The notes under the pieces are model-generated. The model was not told where the DNA came from and ran no database searches. It worked only from the letters and a program-made list of their open reading frames with translations. From Brucepastera parasyntrophica (GTDB lineage: Bacteria; Spirochaetota; Spirochaetia; Treponematales; Treponemataceae), in assembly GCF_022376835.1 (NCBI RefSeq), contig NZ_CP084606.1, forward strand, positions 738,501 through 802,500: 64,000 nucleotides of DNA, written 5' to 3'. The first letter of the stretch is position 1. Each line of letters starts with the position of its first letter. Position numbers and translations under genes: made by a program. This document shows positions 34,639 through 44,814 of this stretch, in pieces.

Positions 34639-35810
34639 ATGAGTTTTGAAATGTATGTACCCACGAGGATCATCTTTGGTCCGGGCCAGCTCAATAATCT
34701 GGGCAAACAGAAAATGCCGGGCAGAAAAGCCCTGATTGTCATTTCCGGCGGAAAATCCGCCAGGTCCGGCGGGTTTCTTACACAAACTATGGAGCAACTT
34801 CATAGCTGTGGGATTGAAGCGGCGGTGTTCGATAAGGTTCGGGCAAATCCCCTCAGGTCCACTGTTATGGACGGCAGCGCTTTTGCGCGGAGGGAGAACT
34901 GCGACTTTATCGTTGCCCTCGGCGGCGGCAGTGTTATGGACGCGTCAAAGGCCATCGCGGCCATGGCAACCAACGAAGGGGATATATGGGACTATATCGG
35001 AGGCGGTACAGGGGAGGAAAAGAACTGAAGAACGCGCCCCTCCCGGTAATAGCCATCACCACCACCGCTGGCACCGGTTCCGAAGTCGACCAGTGGGGAG
35101 TTATCTCCAACGATGAAACACATGAAAAGATCGGGTTCGGCGGGGATGACCGGCTCTTTCCGGTGCTGGCCATTGTTGATCCGGAGCTGATGAAAACGGT
35201 CCCTCCGGCGTTTACCGCCTATCAGGGTTTCGATGCCCTGCTTCAGGCGGTGGAATGCTACGTATCATCTTTTGCGAGTTTGATGAGTGATATGTACGCC
35301 CTGACGGCGATTGAGCATATCGGAGAGTATCTCGCCCGGGCGGTGAAGTACGGTAATGACCTGGAAGCCCGGGAACATGTTGCCTTCGCCAACACGCTCT
35401 CGGGTGTGGCGATGACCGTGAGCGTCACTACCAGTGAACACTCCCTGGAACACGCCATGAGCGCCTATCACCAGGACCTGCCCCACGGCGCCGGGCTTAT
35501 TATGCTCTGCTCGGCGTACTTTTCCCACTTCATCGAAAAGCATGCCTGTGATGAACGCTATATCAGAATGGCCCGGGCTTTGGGAATGAAGGACGCCGGG
35601 GATCCGATGGATTTCATCACTATGCTGGAAAAGCTTAAAGCGGATTGCGGAGCGGCGGACCTCAAAATGTCTGACTACGGAATTACTCCGGAAGAATTCC
35701 CTGCTATCGCCGGAAACGCCCGGAAAACCATGGGCGGTCTCTTTTCCAGCGACCGGACGCCGTTAACCGACGAAGACTGTGTTGCCATTCTGCGGAAGGC
35801 ATACCGCTGA
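34639..35810 (+). CDS. Iron-containing alcohol dehydrogenase (apparent frameshift)
   Basis: About 390 residues when two frames (34639-35028 and the one continuing to 35810) are joined by one added A in A4 (35018-35021), giving GTGEEKELKNAPLPVIAI. N-terminal FGPGQLNNLG and the dinucleotide-binding motif ALGGGSVMDASKAIA are present, then TTAGTGSEVDQWGVIS. Metal ligands fit D-x-x-x-H near 'FDALLQAVECYV' and 'HAMSAYHQDLPHG'. It oxidises an alcohol or reduces an aldehyde with NAD(P). It follows the cyclophilin-like gene by 17 bp with AGGGGAG. Confidence 0.85.
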
Positions 35811-35825
35811 AAACTGAGGAGTTGC

Positions 35826-36302
35826 ATGAAAGGAAAAAAGAAACAATTACGATTACTGATATTTCTCAGCCTGACGTTCGCGGCCTGCGACATCTTCGCG
35901 GATACGGGTGAAGAAAAAAATACCGGAGAAAATGCGGCCATGACCAGAATAATCATAACCGCAGGGGGCGAAACATTTTCCGCACTCTTCTATGATAATG
36001 CAGCTACCCGGGTTCTGCTGGCCCGCATGCCCCTGACAGTAAACATGTCTGATTTAAATAGGAATGAAAAATTTTTTAACCTGAAGGAACCACTGCCCGC
36101 TGCATCCACTGAACGCCCGCAAATTATCGGAGCCGGGGAAATCATGCTGTGGTCGGGCAATACCCTGGTACTGTTTTATAAAACCTTTTCCAACTCATAC
36201 GGCGGCTACGTCCGGCTGGGGTATGTAGAAGATACAGCCTGTCTCGCGGCGGCTCTGGGACCGGGAAATGTGACCGTAACCTTTACTGTCATGAAAGAAT
36301 AA
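35826..36302 (+). CDS. Cyclophilin-like fold lipoprotein, second copy
   Basis: A 158-residue exported lipoprotein. Signal ends FAAC (about Cys21), followed by [37 protein letters not shown], the same fold as 34169 with about the same length. It follows the alcohol dehydrogenase by 15 bp. Paralogy within one cluster suggests a shared ligand. Confidence 0.75.
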   Translation: MKGKKKQLRLLIFLSLTFAACDIFADTGEEKNTGENAAMTRIIITAGGETFSALFYDNAATRVLLARMPLTVNMSDLNRNEKFFNLKEPLPAASTERPQIIGAGEIMLWSGNTLVLFYKTFSNSYGGYVRLGYVEDTACLAAALGPGNVTVTFTVMKE

Positions 36303-36316
36303 GAGGTATAGACAAA

Positions 36317-36904
36317 ATGGATTTGCAGGAATTTCTTTCCTATGTTAATAACGGAAAACCGCTGGAAGGCGGATCGGATATCCATGCTTTTATGGTTGGT
36401 ATTACAAATGAATCCATGAGGATCACTGCAGAACTCAATAATTCATACCGCACCCCGGAGGAGATACGGGAATTATTTTTCCGGCTCATCGGGAAACCGG
36501 CGGACAGCTCCTTCCGGCTATTCCCGCCCTTTTACACTGACTTCGGAAAGAACATCACCGTGGGCACAAATGTCTTTATCAACAAGGGATGCAGCTTCCA
36601 GGATCAGGGAGGCATCACCATCGGCGAAGGGTCGCAGATAGGACACAATGTGGTGCTGGCCACCCTGAATCACGGTATAACACCTGCTACCCGGCACATC
36701 ACCTATCCCGCGCCCATTGTTATCGGAAGGAATGTCTGGATAGGAGCGAACGCGGTGATTACCCAGGGGGTCACCATCGGCGAAAACGCTGTCATCGCCG
36801 CCGGCGCAGTGGTAACAAAGGATGTGTTGCCGAATGTGATCGTCGGTGGAATACCGGCCAGGATTATCAAAACCATTGAGACTGCAAGGGCGGCATTGGT
36901 GTGA
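36317..36904 (+). CDS. Hexapeptide-repeat O-acetyltransferase
   Basis: A 195-residue LbH (maltose/galactoside O-acetyltransferase-like) enzyme: helical N-terminal ([25 protein letters not shown]), then left-handed beta-helix repeats ([65 protein letters not shown]) and the C-terminal [15 protein letters not shown]. It transfers acetyl from acetyl-CoA to a sugar or similar hydroxyl. Part of the LysR-linked run, 14 bp behind the previous gene. Confidence 0.92.
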   Translation: MDLQEFLSYVNNGKPLEGGSDIHAFMVGITNESMRITAELNNSYRTPEEIRELFFRLIGKPADSSFRLFPPFYTDFGKNITVGTNVFINKGCSFQDQGGITIGEGSQIGHNVVLATLNHGITPATRHITYPAPIVIGRNVWIGANAVITQGVTIGENAVIAAGAVVTKDVLPNVIVGGIPARIIKTIETARAALV

Positions 36905-37051
36905 GAAGCCCGGCGCCGGCACCGCCGCCGCACCTGTGTATGTCCGTCCGGTGGTCAGCGGCTGTTACCACATAGAGAGGAATGGCTATGGAAAAAAACG
37001 AAAATGTACAGTACATACTGCCCCTCTGAAGGAGCATCAAAGGAGTATACC

Positions 37052-37609
37052 ATGAAAAAAATAATTCTATTTATGTTGGCCCTGGTCACAGTTTCCGTCC
37101 TGCCGGCGGCTGACCGGACAAACAGCACAGGAAAGATCCTGGTGGTCTATTTTACCAGAACGGAAAACACCCGGTATGTGGCGGAACATATCCAGAGTCT
37201 CCTGGGAGGGGACATGGCGGAAATCACCGCGGTCAGCGCCTACCCGGAAGCCTATAGCGCGGCGCTTGAGCGGGCCCGGCAGGAACGGGACAGGAATGCA
37301 CGGCCTGCCATCCGGGTGTGGGTGCCGGACATCAGCTCCTATGATTACATCCTTCTAGGGTATCCTATCTGGATGGGAGGCATCCCCATGCCGGTGGCGT
37401 CCTTCCTGGAAACCTTTGATTTTTCCGGCAAAACCATCGTACCCTTCTGCACCAGCGGAAGCACCGGTATCAGCCAAAGCATTGCGGAGATTACAAAGCT
37501 GGTACCCGGAGCCCGGGTCACTAATGGCTTCCGGGTACCCACCAACGGCGCCCGGAATTCCCGGAATGATGCGGAGGCCTGGCTGCGGGACCTGGGAATC
37601 TTACAATAG
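37052..37609 (+). CDS. Exported flavodoxin-fold protein
   Basis: A 185-residue flavodoxin. Start 37052 follows AAAGGAG. A signal peptide (MKKIILFMLALVTVSVLPAA) precedes the flavodoxin core: FMN phosphate-loop YFTRTENT, then YDYILLGYPIWMGGIPMPVASFLETFDFSGKTIVPFCTSG. Flavodoxins are normally cytosolic; the predicted export is unusual. One of four flavodoxins in this cluster (37052, 38579, 39844, 52467). Confidence 0.85.
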   Translation: MKKIILFMLALVTVSVLPAADRTNSTGKILVVYFTRTENTRYVAEHIQSLLGGDMAEITAVSAYPEAYSAALERARQERDRNARPAIRVWVPDISSYDYILLGYPIWMGGIPMPVASFLETFDFSGKTIVPFCTSGSTGISQSIAEITKLVPGARVTNGFRVPTNGARNSRNDAEAWLRDLGILQ

Positions 37610-37618
37610 GAGAATTAT

Positions 37619-38566
37619 ATGAAAAAATTTTTGACCATCACCATGGGTATACTATTATTCCCCCTGTCCTTTGCCTCCTGCAGCGGCAGGAGCGAGAATC
37701 CGGCGGTATCCGCCCAGGAACCTTCCCGGACAAGCCCGCGGGCAGCCGCGCCGGAGGCATCTTCCCCGCAGACCGGAGTGCCTGAAAACTTTATCCTCAT
37801 CCCCGGCGGCACCTTTACCATGGGAAGCCCTGCTGATGAGTTCCTCCGGGAGTCCGACGAAACCCGGCGCCAGGTGACGGTGGCTTCATTTTATATGGAT
37901 AGGTACGAAGTGACTCAGAGAGAATACCGGCAGCTTATGGGGAACAACCCCAGCAGCTTCCAGGATGAGACCCTGCCGGTGGAAAATGTTACATGGTACG
38001 AGGCGGTGCGTTACTGCAATGCCCGGAGTGAGGAGGAAGGACTTGCCCCGGCCTACACCATTACCGGAACCGGAGAAAGGCCCGCAGTGACCTGGAACCG
38101 GGAAGCCGGCGGGTACCGGCTTCCCACAGAAGCCGAGTGGGAGTATGCCTGCCGGGCGGGAACCATCACACCCTTCAGCACTGGGGCAGCCATTTCTACA
38201 AACCAGGGAAACTACTACGGCACCTACCCATATACCATCGAGGAACACTACTTCTCACAGAACCGGATAGCGGTGGGTCCCGGTCAGTACCGGGGAAGAA
38301 CCGTCGCGCCGGGCAGCCTCCCGCCCAATCCCTGGGACCTTTATGAAATGCACGGCAATGTATGGGAGTGGTGCTGGGACTGGTACAGTGATTATGACGC
38401 CGCGGACTGGGACAACCCTGCGGGACCTGCTTCAGGAAATTACAAGGTTAACCGGGGCGGCGGCTGGAACGACTTTGCCCGGCACCTCAGATCGGCCTAC
38501 CGGGCAGCCTATCCGCCGGAAAACAGGACCTTTAACATCGGGTTCCGTCTGGTGAGAAACGTATGA
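37619..38566 (+). CDS. SUMF1/formylglycine-generating-enzyme-family lipoprotein
   Basis: A 315-residue exported lipoprotein. Signal ends FASC (Cys21), then Ala/Pro-rich linker (about 25-55) and a SUMF1 domain: FILIPGGTFTMGSPADE, ETRRQVTVASFYMDRYEVTQREY, ENVTWYEAVRYCNARS, YRLPTEAEWEYACRAG, GNVWEWCWDW and NRGGGWND. In this family the fold may generate formylglycine or just bind ligand; the two active-site cysteines are not both clear here. It lies between two exported flavodoxin genes. Confidence 0.9.
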   Translation: MKKFLTITMGILLFPLSFASCSGRSENPAVSAQEPSRTSPRAAAPEASSPQTGVPENFILIPGGTFTMGSPADEFLRESDETRRQVTVASFYMDRYEVTQREYRQLMGNNPSSFQDETLPVENVTWYEAVRYCNARSEEEGLAPAYTITGTGERPAVTWNREAGGYRLPTEAEWEYACRAGTITPFSTGAAISTNQGNYYGTYPYTIEEHYFSQNRIAVGPGQYRGRTVAPGSLPPNPWDLYEMHGNVWEWCWDWYSDYDAADWDNPAGPASGNYKVNRGGGWNDFARHLRSAYRAAYPPENRTFNIGFRLVRNV

Positions 38567-38578
38567 GGAGAATCTAAT

Positions 38579-39139
38579 ATGATGAAAATAAAAACCATGA
38601 TGTGTATAATGCTGTTAACCCTGACAGGGATATCGGGCCTTTTTGCCCAGGAGAGGGACCCCAGGATTCTGGTGGCCTACTTTTCCTGGTCCGGCAACAG
38701 CCGGCTGATTGCGGCGGAGATCCATCGCCGGGTCGGGGGCGACCTGGTGGAAATCGAGATGGTTACCCCCTACTCCCGGACCTATAACACCTGCCTGGAC
38801 CAGAGCCTCCGGGATCTCCGGGCAGGCATTCATCCATCGCTGAAAACGCTGGAGACGGATGTGGCCGGCTATGATGTGGTTTTCCTGGGATATCCTACCT
38901 GGTGGGCAACCATCCCCATGCCTGTGGCAACCTTCCTGGAGAGCTGCGATTTTACCGGCAAAATTATCGCTCCTTTCAACAGCCATGGCGGCGGCAGACT
39001 GGGGCAGACTGTTTCGGCTATCGCAAAGCTCTGTCCCTCGGTGAAGATCACCCAGGCCCTGTCCATCCACTACGGCGGAGGCAGGACTCTGGGCAGTGAT
39101 ATTGACGCCTGGCTTACTGAAATAGGGATGGCCAGGTGA
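38579..39139 (+). CDS. Exported flavodoxin coupled to DUF4405 protein
   Basis: A 186-residue flavodoxin with a signal peptide (MMKIKTMMCIMLLTLTGISG, then LFAQ). Flavin-binding elements: YFSWSGNSRLIA, GYPTWWATIPMPVATFLESCDFTGKIIAPFNSHGGG. AGGAG lies 8 bp upstream. Its stop TGA overlaps the GTG start of the DUF4405 gene (GTGA), so the two are translated together. Similar pair at 52467-53775. Confidence 0.88.
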   Translation: MMKIKTMMCIMLLTLTGISGLFAQERDPRILVAYFSWSGNSRLIAAEIHRRVGGDLVEIEMVTPYSRTYNTCLDQSLRDLRAGIHPSLKTLETDVAGYDVVFLGYPTWWATIPMPVATFLESCDFTGKIIAPFNSHGGGRLGQTVSAIAKLCPSVKITQALSIHYGGGRTLGSDIDAWLTEIGMAR

Positions 39140-39828
39140 ACCCGGGAAGGCTTTGCAGATGCGTGGTTGATATTGCCATGGCGCTCTGTCTCATCCTGCT
39201 CATGGGCTACAAGATGGCCCCCAACGGTCTCCATGAGTTTGCCGGTATGGGTTTGTTCCTGCTGGCGGTGGTTCACTGTGTACTCAACCGGGGATGGTTC
39301 GCCGCTCTGTTCAAGGGCCGGTACACCCTTAGGCGTATTCTTGCCGGCGCGGTAAATCTGCTGCTCCTGACGGCGCTGACGGTCCAGGTCCTCACAGCTC
39401 TGCCCATTTCGGAGACCGTATTCGCCTTCCTCGGCATCGCCAAGGACCCGGCAGCGGTGGAATTCCACGGTGTGGCCGGAACATGGATGTTTGTCCTGGG
39501 GGCAGTCCACCTGGGCTTCCACTGGGCGGGCCTGCTCCGGGCCTTCCGTCGGCGGGCGGACACCCGTACGGTAGTCATTTGGCTGGTCAGAGCCATGGGC
39601 CTTCTTCTCATGACCTGGGGAATCAAGGCTTCCTTTGACCGCACTATGGGTTCCCGTCTGCTGTTCAATGAGGGGCTCCACGCCATGTTCAGCGATCCCT
39701 CGGTGTTCCGGTTTATCCGGGATTATCTGGCAATCGCGGCGTTGTACACCGGGACGACCCATTATATACTTAAATTACTTCAGTGGATAAAAAATAAAAC
39801 CGCCGCGGCTAAAAACGCGCAGGGCTGA
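39136..39828 (+). CDS. DUF4405 membrane protein (putative b-type electron carrier)
   Basis: A 230-residue integral membrane protein with about five helices and conserved histidines (VHCVLN, MFVLGAVHLGFHWAGLLR, VEFHGVAG). The paired H-x-x-x-H and flanking His arrangement resembles DUF4405/cytochrome-b561-like proteins, in which His residues hold haem. It starts at GTG overlapping the stop of the exported flavodoxin. It probably relays electrons across the membrane to or from the flavodoxin; haem content is not proven. See the paralogous pair at 52467-53775. Confidence 0.78.
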   Translation: MNPGRLCRCVVDIAMALCLILLMGYKMAPNGLHEFAGMGLFLLAVVHCVLNRGWFAALFKGRYTLRRILAGAVNLLLLTALTVQVLTALPISETVFAFLGIAKDPAAVEFHGVAGTWMFVLGAVHLGFHWAGLLRAFRRRADTRTVVIWLVRAMGLLLMTWGIKASFDRTMGSRLLFNEGLHAMFSDPSVFRFIRDYLAIAALYTGTTHYILKLLQWIKNKTAAAKNAQG

Positions 39829-39843
39829 TTATGGAGGATGATT

Positions 39844-40317
39844 ATGGCAGTGCTTATTGCATACTATTCATGGTCCGGAAATAGCGGAAAACTGGCTAAA
39901 GCCATTCAAGAGAAAACAGGAGGGACCCTTTTCGAAATTGCACCAGTGTTACCCTACACCGCCAACTACAATGCCGTGGTTGAACAGGCAAAAAAGGAGA
40001 TCAGAAACGGGTACCGGCCTGAACTGGAATCTCTGCCCGGTGATTTGGAAGACTACGATACGATTCTGATAGGCTCGCCCAACTGGTGGAGTACCATAGC
40101 CCCTCCGTTAGCAAGTTTCCTTGCGGCCTCTGACTTTTCCGGGAAAACCCTGGCCCCCTTCATCACCCACGGAGGCGGCGGTCCGGGAAACTGCAAAAAA
40201 GATATCTCCTCACTCTGTCCCGGAGGAACCGTTCTGAAGCCATTTGTGTCATACGGCAGCAATACCGGAAAAGCGGAACTCGGAGACTGGCTCAGGGAAA
40301 TCGGATTTGGAGAATAG
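39844..40317 (+). CDS. Cytosolic flavodoxin
   Basis: A 157-residue flavodoxin without signal peptide. ATG 39844 is preferred over 39838 because GGAGG is 6 bp upstream. FMN motif YYSWSGNSGKLA, then NWWSTIAPPLASFLAASDFSGKTLAPFITHGGGGPG. Short, soluble counterpart to the exported paralogues around it. Confidence 0.88.
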   Translation: MAVLIAYYSWSGNSGKLAKAIQEKTGGTLFEIAPVLPYTANYNAVVEQAKKEIRNGYRPELESLPGDLEDYDTILIGSPNWWSTIAPPLASFLAASDFSGKTLAPFITHGGGGPGNCKKDISSLCPGGTVLKPFVSYGSNTGKAELGDWLREIGFGE

Positions 40318-40470
40318 TTATAATGGCTATTCCGGTATAAACAGAAACGAAATGTGATGCGGCACAGATGATGCCTTTTGTCCGCCTTTCCGGAAAATGG
40401 ACTATCCTCTGTCATTTTGGATTGTAGAAAATTTTTTACTGGTTTTTTTTCAAACGCGGACCGGAATAGT

Positions 40471-41016
40471 TTACAGCACCATATCTTTTTTTGTTATGGT
40501 ATAGCAAACATGAGGTTTCAGAGGATGACCGTCCTGAACATCCGGGTGGTCAAAATACTGCTCCAGCCGCATACCGATTTTCTGCATAACCCTCTGTGAC
40601 GGAAGATTTTCAACAGCAGTAAAACTGTACACCCGGTCAAACCCCAGATATTCAAAGCCGTATTTCAGGCATGCGTTTGCGCCTTCGGCAGCGTATCCTC
40701 TGTTCCAGAAGCTTTTATCCAGTCTCCAGCCGATTTCAATACAGGGGCAGAAAGCGGCCTTAAAGTTTGCCCGGTGAAAACCAATAAAGCCGATAAAACC
40801 GCCGCTGTTTTTTTCTTCAGCTGCATAAAGTCCGTACCCATAGTCAGAAAATTCCGTGATGATTGCGTCATAAAAACATCTTGTTCTGTCTTCTTCGTAG
40901 GGTTCCGGGAAATACCTCATGACCTCCGTATCTGCGTTCATTCTGATAAACGGGACCATGTCTGATTCTTTCCAGTGTCTCAATGCGAGGCGCGGCGTTT
41001 CGATGACGGTAATCAT
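40471..41016 (-). CDS. GNAT N-acetyltransferase, RimJ/RimL type
   Basis: A 181-residue acetyltransferase: ETPRLALRHWKESDMVPFIRMNAD, the acetyl-CoA loop pattern DKSFWNRGYAAEGANACLKYGF and NLPSQRVMQKIGMRLEQYF. It transfers acetyl from acetyl-CoA, likely to a protein N-terminus or small amine. Leftward, convergent with the flavodoxin at 39844. Confidence 0.92.
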   Translation of the reverse strand: MITVIETPRLALRHWKESDMVPFIRMNADTEVMRYFPEPYEEDRTRCFYDAIITEFSDYGYGLYAAEEKNSGGFIGFIGFHRANFKAAFCPCIEIGWRLDKSFWNRGYAAEGANACLKYGFEYLGFDRVYSFTAVENLPSQRVMQKIGMRLEQYFDHPDVQDGHPLKPHVCYTITKKDMVL

Positions 41017-41114
41017 AATGGATACTCCCTGAGCAAAGCAAACCGGCAGGCGTTCCCGGTTTATCCCTCACTTATTACCTGCTGGTCAGCCAGTTATATA
41101 ATCAAGAAATGAAA

Positions 41115-42266
41115 CTACGATTCCGTTTTTTCTCCGGACCTTTTGTTCAGAACCCTCGAAATTCTCGCGGCGAGTATTTTCAAATCCATGACCGTACTAT
41201 TAAAAATCCCCGATTTGGCTATACTGATAATCAGCATCAAAACGACAGGACCTAATACTGCTCCCCAGACACCCGATAACCGGAGTCCAACATAAATACT
41301 CATTAAGGCGGCTAACGGATGCAGTCCGGTCTGGCTGCCTACAATTTTCGGCTCAATCACCTTTCTGATCAGAAAAAAAGACACCCCGATAACAATCAGG
41401 AAAATTCCCTTGCTGAAACTTCCGACGATTATCTCAATAATTCCCCATGGTACCAGTATGGCAATGGTACCGATAATCGGCAGGAGATCAACAATTCCGA
41501 GAAACAGGGCAATGAGCAGCGCGTAGGGCTGGCCGTATATTCCCAGGGCAGCGAACATAAAGAGAAAGGCTGTCAGGGCAAGAAGCAGCTGTGATTTGAG
41601 ATACCTGCCCAAAGCGTTTATCACAGCTGATTTCAGTATGGAAATATAGTTGCTTGCCCTCTGTCCGATATGTTTTTTTATCCCTGCTGACATGCGGTTA
41701 TAATCCGCAATAATAAAATACGCTGCCAGAATAGCCATGATAAAGCCGGTAAGAAAGCTTCCCGTTTTTGTTGTAAGGGTGGTGGTTGCCGACATAACAG
41801 AGCGCAGCAGGTTTTTGCTGGTGTTCTGAATGAATACGGCAATACTCTCTTCAAAGCCTTCCAGAATTTCAACTGCCTGCGGAGGAAGCTTTTCCTTCAG
41901 CCAGTCAAAACTATCCGACAGACTGTCAATCCTGGCAACGATGTCGCTCCAGTTCGTCTGAATGCCGGTAGCAAACGAAATAGCTTCATTGATAACAGCG
42001 TATACCAGCCAACCGATCAGGGAAGCTATCAGGAGAAAAACCAGGAGATCCAGAACAAGTGCGATAATCCGTCTCGGAATTTTTAATTTCTGATTGACCT
42101 TGTTTACCAGAGGATTGAGAAGCGCGGCAACAAAAAAAGCTATGATGAACGGCAGAAAAACATTAATCGCCCTTGGAAAAATAAAAACAAGAAAAAGAAC
42201 CGCAATAACCGCAAGGCTACATCGTATCAATAACCGTTTATATAATCCTTTACCCGGATTTTGCAC
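41115..42266 (-). CDS. AI-2E family transporter
   Basis: A 383-residue membrane protein with about eight helices. The family signature pattern, a long N-terminal membrane pair, a soluble middle (about 95-160) and the C-terminal IGTIAILVPWGIIEII, GSQTGLHPLAALMSIYVGLRLSGVWGAVLGPV, is present. Members export small metabolites or act as Na+/H+ antiporters; autoinducer-2 export is not assured. GTG start 42266 with AAGGAGG, which lies inside the end of the MarR gene. Confidence 0.9.
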   Translation of the reverse strand: MQNPGKGLYKRLLIRCSLAVIAVLFLVFIFPRAINVFLPFIIAFFVAALLNPLVNKVNQKLKIPRRIIALVLDLLVFLLIASLIGWLVYAVINEAISFATGIQTNWSDIVARIDSLSDSFDWLKEKLPPQAVEILEGFEESIAVFIQNTSKNLLRSVMSATTTLTTKTGSFLTGFIMAILAAYFIIADYNRMSAGIKKHIGQRASNYISILKSAVINALGRYLKSQLLLALTAFLFMFAALGIYGQPYALLIALFLGIVDLLPIIGTIAILVPWGIIEIIVGSFSKGIFLIVIGVSFFLIRKVIEPKIVGSQTGLHPLAALMSIYVGLRLSGVWGAVLGPVVLMLIISIAKSGIFNSTVMDLKILAARISRVLNKRSGEKTES

Positions 42267-42267
42267 T

Positions 42268-42744
42268 TCAGACCTCCTTTAAAACCTTCCGGCCGCTTTG
42301 TCCGGCCTGTATGCATTCTTCAATACTGTTTCCTGTTTTTTCCAGAAATCCGATCATAATTTGCCGTTCCCTGTAGGTTAATTGCGCCACAACTTTTTCT
42401 TCTTTTTTCAGAAGCCGTCCTATGGTACGGTCCGCGTAGTCCCTGCCTGATTTACTGAACCGGATAATCTTATTACGCCTGTCGGAATCTGTCTCCTTCA
42501 TTTTAACATAACCCTGTTCCCACAGCGAACGGATAATGCCATTTACGCTTTGTTTCGGCAAATGGGTTCTCTCGCAGATGGCCTTTTGCGTGCAATTTTC
42601 AGGCATTCCATAGATTGCGTTCAAAACGCTGAGACCTATATACGTCAGCCCCAGTGATTTTGCGTATTCCTCATACAGTTTATCGATAATATGCCAGCCG
42701 TCCAGAATCATGGATGTCTGTTCCTGTAATGTGAGATGCCTCAT
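42268..42744 (-). CDS. MarR-family transcriptional regulator
   Basis: A 158-residue winged-helix regulator. ATG 42744 is preferred (GGAGG 8 bp upstream) over a GTG at 42759. The recognition helix region is CTQKAICERTHLPKQSVNGIIRSLWEQGYVKMKETDSDRRNK with the wing DRRNKII. It precedes and is separated by one base from the AI-2E transporter gene, whose ribosome binding site lies inside it, so it likely controls that export gene. Confidence 0.92.
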   Translation of the reverse strand: MRHLTLQEQTSMILDGWHIIDKLYEEYAKSLGLTYIGLSVLNAIYGMPENCTQKAICERTHLPKQSVNGIIRSLWEQGYVKMKETDSDRRNKIIRFSKSGRDYADRTIGRLLKKEEKVVAQLTYRERQIMIGFLEKTGNSIEECIQAGQSGRKVLKEV

Positions 42745-42759
42745 GGTGTCATCCTCCAC

Positions 42760-43473
42760 GGAAATTCAGTCAGCAAATTTAGTCCGAAAAATATACCGTT
42801 ATTTTTTAAGACTATAATAATATTGACAAGGTATGCTGTCAATACGGAACTTGTACTTGGATACTTCATTCTGTAAGTCATTTTCAGTTAACCTTTGTCA
42901 GGCGCAGGGAACGCATAATCTATCACGGCCAAATCTGTTTCGGCTGATATTGCGGCGGCTGCGGCAATTTTCCGGTACAACAGAAAGGGAAAGAAAGATT
43001 GCTTTCAATACCATAAGGGAGTCTAACAGCAGGTTTGTGCGTCAGTGTTTGCGGGACATGAAAAAGGCCCAGGATACCGCAGCGGCGGACAAACTGATTT
43101 AGGAGTACAAAATATCCATTGTTCCTGAGCACAGCGGATGTCCCCGCAGCGACGCCCGCCCCGGAGTCGGGGCAGGCAGCCTTCCCTGTGTGGCCGCGGG
43201 CATTTCGCGGAAAACTGCCAAGGAGATGCGGAAAGGTCTGCTTTTCGGGATTGACATGCCCCATCCGCCGGTATAGGATATTCCCGCCGGCATAGTCCGG
43301 AAGATGATAAAACATATTCACAGTTAAGGGCAGAAAAAAAACACAGGTCCGGCGGGTAGTCCGGACAGTGGAATTTCCGCACAGGCCGAAGTCCGGCAGT
43401 TCCGCCAAGTAACCTTCTTTGCTAAAAGATGTCCGTTTTTGCCCCGGGAAAAATGTATCCCGGGAGAAAAAGA
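42760..43473. other. Intergenic region, 714 bp, without a supported gene
   Basis: Promoter of the leftward MarR operon probably lies at the left end. A rightward frame around 42990-43102 (ERERKIAFNTIRESNSRFVRQCLRDMKKAQDTAAADKLI) looks coding-like at its end but has no start or family; it may be a remnant. GC-rich, hairpin-prone segments occur near 43130-43200. I could not match this leader to the yjdF riboswitch. Confidence 0.4.
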
Positions 43474-43854
43474 ATGGACAATGTTGTTACAACAGTTTTT
43501 TTTGACGGGCAGTTCTGGTCCGCGCTGATTGAAAAGGAAAGCCGGGACGGAACGCTGTTCCTGGGAAGGTATGTGTTCGGCCCCGAACCCTCAAATACCG
43601 ATCTTCTTCATTTTTATCTGAACATCTATGCTACAGTTCCCCTGCTGGCTTCCTGCATAAAGATCAGGGAGAAAAAACAGAAACGCATAAAGGAGCAGGC
43701 CAGAAACACGTCAAAATCCAGAAACGCCTTCAGAGAGCTGCAGCGGGAGTATCTGCGTGACAGCAGAAAGGAAAAAAGGAAAGCCGGGGATCAGGAACGC
43801 GAGGCGCTCCGCCGGATAAACCGGGACCGGAACAAACGCCGCCGGCGCCGGTGA
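43474..43854 (+). CDS. yjdF: YjdF/DUF2992-family protein
   Basis: A 126-residue protein. ATG 43474 follows GGGAGAAA. N-terminal pattern TTVFFDGQFWSALIEKESRDGTLFLGRYVFGPEPSNTDLLHFYL and a very basic Lys/Arg-rich C-terminal half (about 70-126) match YjdF (DUF2992). In Firmicutes yjdF is controlled by an azaaromatic-sensing riboswitch; no such element was found here. Function unresolved. Confidence 0.82.
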   Translation: MDNVVTTVFFDGQFWSALIEKESRDGTLFLGRYVFGPEPSNTDLLHFYLNIYATVPLLASCIKIREKKQKRIKEQARNTSKSRNAFRELQREYLRDSRKEKRKAGDQEREALRRINRDRNKRRRRR

Positions 43855-43896
43855 TTCCTTTGCAGGAAACCATTCACATGACTAACCTGTTCCTGT

Positions 43897-43925
43897 ACGG
43901 GCGGTATGGATACTGCACCGCCCGT
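43897..43925. terminator. Inverted repeat between convergent yjdF and aldo/keto reductase
   Basis: ACGGGCGGT (43897-43905) pairs perfectly with ACCGCCCGT (43917-43925) around an 11-nt loop. It lies between two convergent genes, as expected of a bidirectional terminator, though no T tract is present. Confidence 0.5.
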
Positions 43926-43930
43926 GAAAC

Positions 43931-44797
<867 letters not shown>

Positions 44798-44814
44798 CTA
44801 AAGTATTGACTGTA

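Noticed and set aside
36981..37029. 15-residue peptide before the first exported flavodoxin
   Set aside because: Short frame MAMEKNENVQYILPL with no family and no operon signal; no support beyond a nearby purine-rich stretch.
42833..43102. 89-residue frame between MarR and yjdF
   Set aside because: No family, no ribosome binding site; only the last 35 residues look coding-like. Recorded only as a possible remnant.
43100..43473. yjdF (azaaromatic) riboswitch before yjdF
   Set aside because: The leader has GC-rich hairpins, but I could not align any conserved yjdF-motif stems or loops to it.
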